This document shows, piece after piece, positions 5,022 through 10,400 of a stretch of DNA of 10,400 bases (its first letter is position 1; each line of letters opens with the position of its first letter). The notes beneath the pieces were generated by a model, which ran no database searches, was not told where the DNA came from, and saw only the letters and a program-made list of their open reading frames with translations. The DNA lies in assembly GCA_946478755.1 (NCBI GenBank), contig CAMLDJ010000185.1, positions 1 to 10,400 of the forward strand, read 5' to 3'. The stretch is from an uncultured Pedobacter sp. (GTDB taxonomy: Bacteria; Bacteroidota; Bacteroidia; Sphingobacteriales; Sphingobacteriaceae). Made by a program: the position numbers and the translations under genes.

Positions 5022-7166
5022 ATGAAACCAAATATAAAAATTGGCTTATTACTTTTGGCTATATTATCACCCCTTATGACTGAAGCACAATTGAAGCAGG
5101 TACAACAGACCCTAGTGCCTTACCCGGAGACAAAAAAAACGGATACAAAAGACAATTATTTCGGAATCGAAGTAGCTGATCCTTATCGCTGGCTGGAAGA
5201 TGACCGTTCGGATGAAACCAAAGCATGGGTGAAAGCCCAAAATGCGGTAACCCAGCAGTACATGAGTCAGATTCCTTATCGTAATGAAATCAAAGCACGT
5301 TTAACGCACTTAATGAATTACGAAAAGTATTCACAGCCTTTCAAAGAGGGTATGTATACTTACTTTTACAAAAATACGGGACTGCAGAACCAAAGTGTGT
5401 TGTATCGCCAGAAAGAGGCTGGAGCACCGGAGATCTTTCTTGATCCCAACACTTTTTCTAAGGATGCTACTACCTCTATGGCCAGTATAAATTTTTCTAA
5501 AGATGGCAGCATATGCGCTTATCAGCTGTCTGCAGGCGGTTCTGATTGGACGAGCGTAGTGGTGATGAAAACGGAAGACAAGACCTTAGTCGGCGATACA
5601 CTTAGGGATGTGAAATTCTCAGGGATTGCCTGGCAGGGCAATGAAGGCTTTTATTACTCCAGTTACGATAAACCCACAGCTGGTAGTCAGTTGTCCGGCC
5701 TGACGCAGTACCATAAATTGTATTTCCACAAGCTGGGAACTCCCCAGAAAGATGATGTACTGATCTTCGGCGGCGAAAAAATGCCGAGGAGGTATATTGG
5801 GGCCAGCGTTACGGAAGATCAACGCTACCTGATCATTTCAGCTGCTAACACCACTTCCGGCAACGAACTTTACATCAAAGAGCTTAAGACGCCTGGTTCG
5901 CCTATTATCAGTATCGTGAATAACTTCGATAAGAACCATTCCATTGTGGATAATGAAGGAAGTAAACTTTTCATCTATACCAATTTAAATGCACCTAACG
6001 GGCGTATCGTTACGGTTGACGCGGGAAATCCAAAGCCCGCCGGCTGGAAGGAGCTGATTAAAGAAACTGATCACGTTTTAGATCCATCGGCTGGCGGAGG
6101 CAAGTTGTTTGCCAATTATATTGTAGATGCGGTAACCAAGGTTTATCAGTATGACAGGAATGGAAAAATGGAGCAGGAGATCCAGCTTCCAGGTCTTGGA
6201 ACAGCTAATGGGTTTAGCAGTAAAGAGCATGAAAAGGAGTTGTTCTATACCTTCACTTCTTATGTGTACCCTACCACCATTTTTAAATATGATACCAGTA
6301 CAGGGAAATCATCATTATATAAAAAGTCAGGAGTGGATTTTGACCCTTTAAAATACGAATCAAAACAATTTTTCTATACGTCCAAGGACGGTACTAAGGT
6401 GCCCGTTATCGTTACCTGCAAGAAGGGGCTGGTACTAAATGGTAAAAATCCTACCGTTTTGTATGGTTATGGTGGCTTTAACATCAGCCTTACGCCGGCT
6501 TTTAGCACTTCAGTGGTCAGCCTGCTGGAGCAAGGCGGCATTTATGCAGTGGCAAACCTGCGCGGTGGAGGGGAATACGGGGAAGAATGGCATCTGGCTG
6601 GTACAAAGCTGCAAAAGCAAAATGTATTTGATGACTTTATTGCTGCCGCAGAATTTCTGATGGCGAAGAAATATACTACCAAGGATTACCTGGCCATTAT
6701 GGGCGGCTCTAACGGCGGATTGCTGGTAGGTGCTGCTATGACGCAGCGTCCCGACTTGTTTAAAGTTGCTTTTCCGGCAGTAGGGGTACTGGATATGTTG
6801 CGCTACCATAAATTTACGGCCGGAGCCGGCTGGGCCTACGACTATGGTACTGCTGAGGACAGTAAGGAGATGTTTGATTACCTTCATAAATATTCGCCCT
6901 TACATGCCTTAAAAGCTGGTGTTTCCTATCCGGCGACACTGGTCACAACGGCTGATCATGATGACCGGGTTGTACCAGCTCATTCCTTTAAGTTTGCTGC
7001 AACTTTACAAAAATGTCAGGGCGGAAAGGCACCGGTGCTGATCAGCATCCAGACCAATGCAGGTCACGGTGCCGGAAAACCAACTGATAAAGCAATAGAA
7101 GAGATTGCTGATAAATGGGCATTTATGTTTTACAACATGGGATGGGTGTATAAACCAGTGCAATAA
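5022..7166 (+). CDS. Prolyl oligopeptidase family serine peptidase (S9A), exported
   Basis: This 714-residue enzyme cuts short peptides after proline, in the family of prolyl endopeptidase (EC 3.4.21.26). Residues 1-22 form a signal peptide ending TEA-Q, so it should act in the periplasm or outside the cell rather than in the cytosol like the mammalian enzyme. The N-terminal family signature GIEVADPYRWLEDDRSDET (about 49-67) is followed by a seven-bladed propeller region (about 80-430) and the alpha/beta-hydrolase domain. The catalytic triad is all present: Ser563 in GGSNGG, Asp647 in ADHDDRVVP, and His682 in NAGHGAGKP. The full length matches the family. The start is fixed by the signal peptide and the A-rich leader before it. 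The promoter region contains leader repeat copy A. A role in using proline-rich peptides as nutrients is likely but inferred. Confidence 0.95.
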   Translation: MKPNIKIGLLLLAILSPLMTEAQLKQVQQTLVPYPETKKTDTKDNYFGIEVADPYRWLEDDRSDETKAWVKAQNAVTQQYMSQIPYRNEIKARLTHLMNYEKYSQPFKEGMYTYFYKNTGLQNQSVLYRQKEAGAPEIFLDPNTFSKDATTSMASINFSKDGSICAYQLSAGGSDWTSVVVMKTEDKTLVGDTLRDVKFSGIAWQGNEGFYYSSYDKPTAGSQLSGLTQYHKLYFHKLGTPQKDDVLIFGGEKMPRRYIGASVTEDQRYLIISAANTTSGNELYIKELKTPGSPIISIVNNFDKNHSIVDNEGSKLFIYTNLNAPNGRIVTVDAGNPKPAGWKELIKETDHVLDPSAGGGKLFANYIVDAVTKVYQYDRNGKMEQEIQLPGLGTANGFSSKEHEKELFYTFTSYVYPTTIFKYDTSTGKSSLYKKSGVDFDPLKYESKQFFYTSKDGTKVPVIVTCKKGLVLNGKNPTVLYGYGGFNISLTPAFSTSVVSLLEQGGIYAVANLRGGGEYGEEWHLAGTKLQKQNVFDDFIAAAEFLMAKKYTTKDYLAIMGGSNGGLLVGAAMTQRPDLFKVAFPAVGVLDMLRYHKFTAGAGWAYDYGTAEDSKEMFDYLHKYSPLHALKAGVSYPATLVTTADHDDRVVPAHSFKFAATLQKCQGGKAPVLISIQTNAGHGAGKPTDKAIEEIADKWAFMFYNMGWVYKPVQ

Positions 7167-7215
7167 TTTATCACTATATTCGATTTGAAACAATAAATAA
7201 ACAGATGAACCCGAC

Positions 7216-7263
7216 ATGATTAAAATCATCATTAAACAACAAGGATATGATTATTTTAATCAT
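7216..7263. repeat. AT-rich inverted repeat after the prolyl oligopeptidase gene
   Basis: ATGATTAAAAT (7216-7226) is the exact reverse complement of ATTTTAATCAT (7253-7263), separated by 26 bases. Three more pairs can form inside (CAT 7227-7229 with ATG 7247-7249) if a short bulge is allowed. It lies 50 bases after the stop codon and touches the start of leader repeat copy B. It could be a weak terminator, but there is no T-run after it, and it also coincides with the segment present in copy B and absent next to copy A. Confidence 0.6.
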
Positions 7264-7341
7264 CAAAGGCTCCATCTAACCATTAAACCGAGCTTGCGAG
7301 CTCATTGACACCGCTGAAAACGATTAATGACTATCAATAAA
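7261..7341 (+). repeat. Leader repeat copy B, before the NTF2-like gene
   Basis: This is the second copy of the 82-base block at 4918-4999, one base shorter. Its hairpin GAGCT-TGCG-AGCTC (7290-7294 with 7299-7303) keeps both stem arms identical to copy A, while two of the five substitutions between the copies fall in the four-base loop. It ends 14 bases before the ATG at 7356. The genes after the two copies share no sequence similarity beyond having signal peptides. Confidence 0.9.
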
Positions 7342-7355
7342 CAATAAACAAACAG

Positions 7356-7781
7356 ATGAAACAAACAATCATTTTAATCACTTTTACCATGATGAGCCTA
7401 TTTGCTACGGCACAAACTAAGGACGAAATTAAAGTTGCTGAACAGACTGAAAAGCTACGTCTGGCCATGATCAGTGGAAACAAGGCAGATCTGGAAAGCC
7501 TGGTAACAAGTCAGTTGAGCTACGGGCATTCAAGTGGTAAATTAGAAGATAAAGAGACTTTTGTCAATACCATAGCCACTAAGAAGTCTGATTTCAAAAC
7601 GATAGAGTTGTCCAATCAGTCTATTACAGTAGCAGGTCAAACCGCTATTGTGCGCCACATATTAAAGGCAGACACCAATGATGGTGGTATTCCGGGTAAA
7701 GTATATCTTGGTATTATGCTGGTTTGGGAAAAGCAAGGTAATACCTGGAAGCTACTGGCCAGGCAAGCATTTAAGCTTTAG
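7356..7781 (+). CDS. Exported NTF2-like (DUF4440/SnoaL-type) protein
   Basis: This 141-residue protein has a signal peptide (residues 1-19, ending ATA-Q) and a single cone-shaped NTF2-like fold. The DUF4440-type pattern is visible: an N-terminal helix with EQTEKLRLAMISGNKADLES, then the LSYGHSSGKLEDKETFVNTI segment typical of the group (about 55-72), alternating strands, and the closing VWEKQGNTWKLLARQ. DUF4440 proteins are small domains of mostly unknown function; some relatives are enzymes and others bind ligands. No catalytic set can be assigned here. The start fits the signal peptide and the A-rich leader before it. It lies 189 bases after the peptidase gene behind leader repeat copy B, and converges with the thioredoxin-like gene with only seven bases between stops. 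Confidence 0.82.
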   Translation: MKQTIILITFTMMSLFATAQTKDEIKVAEQTEKLRLAMISGNKADLESLVTSQLSYGHSSGKLEDKETFVNTIATKKSDFKTIELSNQSITVAGQTAIVRHILKADTNDGGIPGKVYLGIMLVWEKQGNTWKLLARQAFKL

Positions 7782-7788
7782 CCAATAG

Positions 7789-8277
7789 CTATTTGCTTTT
7801 TATTCTGCCGATAAATCTGGGCACATCTCTTTCGTTACTGGAGTAGAAATCCAGTTTCTTATCCTTGCTATATAAATATAAGGCAGGGTACTGTTTAGGG
7901 TGGAACAAGGGAATAAAAACGTGATCTCGATCCTGAAGGACTGTAACGTTCTTCATGTGCTGCAATGGTTTCGCAAAATTGTCCATGAAATAGTTGATGG
8001 AACGGAGCTCATCCTGAGAAATGAGGTAGAGATTGGCTTCGGTCAGTTCTTTACTTCTTTTTGACAGGTCCGAAACTACTTTCTGGCAATGCTCACAGGT
8101 AGCGTCAAAAAGCATCAACAAAGATTTGGTACCTTTTGGGATCTGATCGGTGTTAAAATTGCTGCCATCACTTTTGTAAAATATAGCTCTGGGCATCTGT
8201 GTGCCGCGAATCGGGCTTTGTGCTGCCACAGTTAAGGTACAAGCTGCAAGGATTAAGGCAAGGAAAAATCGTTTCAT
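7789..8277 (-). CDS. Exported thioredoxin-like protein with CEHC motif
   Basis: This 162-residue protein has a signal peptide and a thioredoxin fold of the TlpA/redoxin type. The redox motif Cys61-Glu-His-Cys64 follows the strand SLLMLFDAT, and Pro131 in QYPALYLY fits the cis-proline that faces the active site. It should act in the periplasm as a disulfide reductase or oxidase; the partner is unknown. The signal region allows two readings: cleavage before Gln20 (VAA-Q) by signal peptidase I, which I prefer, or lipid attachment at Cys13, since LAAC resembles a lipobox but the hydrophobic part before it would be short. It lies 78 bases downstream of the histidine kinase on the same strand and may share its transcript; no clear promoter was found in the gap. 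Confidence 0.82.
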   Translation of the reverse strand: MKRFFLALILAACTLTVAAQSPIRGTQMPRAIFYKSDGSNFNTDQIPKGTKSLLMLFDATCEHCQKVVSDLSKRSKELTEANLYLISQDELRSINYFMDNFAKPLQHMKNVTVLQDRDHVFIPLFHPKQYPALYLYSKDKKLDFYSSNERDVPRFIGRIKSK

Positions 8278-8355
8278 AGCTGTCTTTTCGAATAGGATAC
8301 TAATATCGAATTCTATTTAAACATTCCTGTCATTTAAATTCAAAATTCCGCTGGT

Positions 8356-9723
8356 TCATTCCTGCTTAATCTTATGGTCAGCGGAATTGATAGTTTCAGG
8401 CTTTTCCGTTGCGTTAGGGAAAAGCAGGCTAAAGGTGCTGCCTTTATTTACCTCCGAGTTCACTTTGATCTCAATACCATGATACAGGCATATGCTTTTA
8501 ACGATAGACAGGCCTAATCCATAACCCACATTTTCATTTAGGTTGGTTTTTCTGAAACGGTCAAAAATAAAAGGTTGTTCAGCGGCTTCAATGCCGATAC
8601 CTGTGTCAGTTACCATAATCATGTAGCCCGCTTTGGTTACCGGCTGGTCGCTGACGACAATACTGCCATTATTTACGTTATATTTAATGGCATTATTGAT
8701 CAGATTGTAGAACAATTGAAACAGCAGATTATGGTTTACACCTTTTAAGGTGACCTGATGGCGCAGCCTAATTTCAATGCTCAGGTTTTTATCTTCCAGC
8801 CGATGACTGATTTCCTCGGTTATCTCATTTAACAGATCACCTGGCTTTAGGGTATCGGATTTAGCAAACTGTTCATTTTCAATCCTTGAAATCAGCAGCA
8901 GGGAGTTTGAAATCTTCTTTAACCGGTCCAGCGTTTTCATCATTTCTACAATTCTGAGCACCACAGTTTCATTCAGCTGTTCGTCTCCAATCAGGTTCTC
9001 CATTTTATTTTGCAGAATACTGATCGGTGTCATCAGCTCGTGGGAAGCATTGGCCGTAAACTCACGTTCCTTTTCAAAAGCCTCGTTAATCTGCTCCATC
9101 AGTACTATTAAAGACCTGTCCAGGTATTTGAAATCGTATGTGGAGGTTCGTACAGGAACAGAATGGTCTTTGAACGGAAACTTTCTGTTGATCAGTTTGG
9201 ATTTAATGATCTTCCCCAATGGTCTGATGAGCATGCGTGTGAACAACAGATCGAATAACAAACTGAATGCGATCAGTCCCATTAATACATACAAGGCAAT
9301 GCGCTGCAAAGGCTTGTTGTATTGATTAATACTGTTCACGGTCTTTCCGATTTCCAGAAGGTAGGGCTGCTGATTAAAATTAAAAGTATGCATCAGGATC
9401 CTGTAATTCAGAGTATCCTGTTCTATTACACGTTGGGCTGTTTTTATGGTGTCGACCGGCTGCCCTGGTCCGGCAGGTTCCAATGCAATGTATTCCTCTT
9501 TAAGCATGGTATAACTGCCATAGCTACCTTCACCCTGCAGATAATGATCTACCCCTTTCTTTCGTACAATCTGTATCACTTTATCCTGCTGCCTTCGTAA
9601 AGAGTAATTCGTGTATTCAGAAACGATGCCATCTACTAAAAATGGCAAGGAGATGATAAACAGCAATACAACAGCGAGTTTAGAGCCGGTAATGAACAGG
9701 ACTAATTTTGAGGATAGTTTCAC
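8356..9723 (-). CDS. Two-component sensor histidine kinase
   Basis: This 455-residue inner-membrane kinase senses a signal and phosphorylates the response regulator encoded just before it. Helix 1 (about 8-33) and helix 2 (about 141-165) enclose a periplasmic sensor domain of about 105 residues with no family I recognise. Then come a HAMP-like linker, the dimerization domain with phospho-acceptor His228 in ASHELMTP, and the ATP-binding domain: N box NLINNAIKYN (Asn344), G1 DTGIGI (373-378), F box FDRF (387-390) and G2 GYGLGL (400-405). All boxes are intact. The H box has Met where Arg is most common. The start is GTG at 9723-9721, one base after the regulator's stop codon, which suggests translational coupling; the next in-frame Met is at residue 73, after helix 1, so GTG is needed. 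Confidence 0.93.
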   Translation of the reverse strand: MKLSSKLVLFITGSKLAVVLLFIISLPFLVDGIVSEYTNYSLRRQQDKVIQIVRKKGVDHYLQGEGSYGSYTMLKEEYIALEPAGPGQPVDTIKTAQRVIEQDTLNYRILMHTFNFNQQPYLLEIGKTVNSINQYNKPLQRIALYVLMGLIAFSLLFDLLFTRMLIRPLGKIIKSKLINRKFPFKDHSVPVRTSTYDFKYLDRSLIVLMEQINEAFEKEREFTANASHELMTPISILQNKMENLIGDEQLNETVVLRIVEMMKTLDRLKKISNSLLLISRIENEQFAKSDTLKPGDLLNEITEEISHRLEDKNLSIEIRLRHQVTLKGVNHNLLFQLFYNLINNAIKYNVNNGSIVVSDQPVTKAGYMIMVTDTGIGIEAAEQPFIFDRFRKTNLNENVGYGLGLSIVKSICLYHGIEIKVNSEVNKGSTFSLLFPNATEKPETINSADHKIKQE

Positions 9724-9724
9724 G

Positions 9725-10399
9725 TTATTTTCTGATTCTGTACCCTACACCGCGAACTGTTTCCAGAAAATCAGTGGGTGCCCAGGCGTTTAATTTCTTC
9801 CGGATATTCTTAATGTGTGCGTCGATATAATTAGAATCGTAATCATCATCAGCAAAAGTGCCCCAGATGTGTTCACTAAGCTGCATCCTGGTCAGCACGC
9901 GGTTGTTGTGCAAAAAGAGATAACTGAGCAGATCAAATTCTTTTCTGGACAGCTCAATCTGGTTGTCTCCAAAATATATAAGCCGCTTTTGCAGATCAAG
10001 GTTGAATTCACCTAAAGGCAGCGATTCTTCTTTAATATTGAATTTTCGGCGGGCTATTGCCTGCATTCTCGACTGGAGTTCCAATAGTGAAAAGGGCTTC
10101 GGCAGGTAATCATCTGCCCCAAGATCAAGCCCTGTAATCCGGTCTTCGAGCTTTCCCCTGGCCGTCAGAATGATATATGCGGCATCGGGATTAGATTTTT
10201 TAGCTTTGGGAAGTAAAGTAAGGCCATCCCCGTCGGGTAAACCCAGGTCAAGCAGGATGAAATCATAACTGTTCATCTCCATTTTTTCCAGTCCGTCTTT
10301 GATGTTGTGTGCAAGATCACAAATGTAAAAGGCCTTTTTCAGGAAATCATCCATTTCATAGGCCAGTGTTTTTTCATCCTCTACAATCAGAACTTTCAT
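9725..10399 (-). CDS. Response regulator, OmpR/PhoB family
   Basis: This 224-residue DNA-binding regulator is complete, with its ATG at 10399-10397 just inside the window. The receiver domain (about 1-115) has the acidic pair Glu7/Asp8, phospho-acceptor Asp51 in LLDLGLPDGDG, the switch residue Thr79 in LTARG, and Lys101 in LPKPFS. The winged-helix output domain (about 127-224) shows LSRKEFDLLSYL, the recognition-helix region around YIDAHIKNIRKKL, and the wing TVRGVGYRIRK. It is cotranscribed with, and partner to, the histidine kinase that starts one base after its stop. Its promoter lies outside the window, so autoregulation cannot be judged. The closely spaced regulator-then-kinase order is standard for this class. 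Targets are unknown; the thioredoxin-like gene downstream is a possible one. Confidence 0.95.
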   Translation of the reverse strand: MKVLIVEDEKTLAYEMDDFLKKAFYICDLAHNIKDGLEKMEMNSYDFILLDLGLPDGDGLTLLPKAKKSNPDAAYIILTARGKLEDRITGLDLGADDYLPKPFSLLELQSRMQAIARRKFNIKEESLPLGEFNLDLQKRLIYFGDNQIELSRKEFDLLSYLFLHNNRVLTRMQLSEHIWGTFADDDYDSNYIDAHIKNIRKKLNAWAPTDFLETVRGVGYRIRK

Positions 10400-10400
10400 G

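Noticed and set aside
7216..7308. A 30-codon plus-strand frame starting at ATG 7216 that runs into leader repeat copy B
   Set aside because: The frame is not kept at copy A, where the upstream part is absent and no matching start exists. It has no recognisable domain, and its beginning is one arm of an inverted repeat.
7781..7795. Palindrome AATAGCTATT between the convergent stops as a shared terminator
   Set aside because: The palindrome has no loop and a weak A/T stem, so a stable hairpin is unlikely.

Overview
The window looks like chromosomal DNA of a member of the Bacteroidota, most probably a Sphingobacteriaceae genus such as Pedobacter. This is inferred from several signs: promoter matches to the Bacteroidota TTTG/TANNTTTG consensus, A-rich leaders in place of Shine-Dalgarno sites, signal peptides ending in Ala-Gln, moderate GC content, and the protein families present. 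No tRNA, rRNA, CRISPR array, transposase or phage gene was found. Most of the window reads as ordinary chromosome.

Layout, left to right. At 1-364 (minus strand) lies the start of a thiamine operon: a well-matched promoter, a TPP riboswitch and the first 61 codons of thiS. Divergent from it is a YbjJ-like MFS transporter (586-1737), which ends in a long hairpin whose loop holds the stop codon. A YtxH-domain envelope protein (1792-2199, minus) converges on it. After a gene-free stretch of about 470 bases comes a second MFS permease of the AraJ type (2674-3834) with a dyad at its predicted transcription start. A short gene-free stretch with a coding-like scrap leads to a tandem-domain universal stress protein (4067-4888).

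Next are two exported proteins on the plus strand: a prolyl oligopeptidase (5022-7166) and a small NTF2-like/DUF4440 protein (7356-7781). They are unrelated in sequence, yet both are preceded by nearly the same 82-base block (76 of 82 aligned columns identical), placed just before the start codon and carrying a small hairpin. This duplicated leader is the most unusual thing in the window.

The right end is on the minus strand: an OmpR/PhoB-type response regulator (9725-10399) and its sensor histidine kinase (8356-9723), one base apart, followed by an exported thioredoxin-like protein (7789-8277) that could be a downstream member of the same transcript or an independent gene. The two-component pair is the only clear signalling unit. 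The targets of the kinase, the substrates of the two MFS proteins and the role of the duplicated leader cannot be read from sequence alone. I found no multi-gene novel system; the novelty candidates are non-coding.
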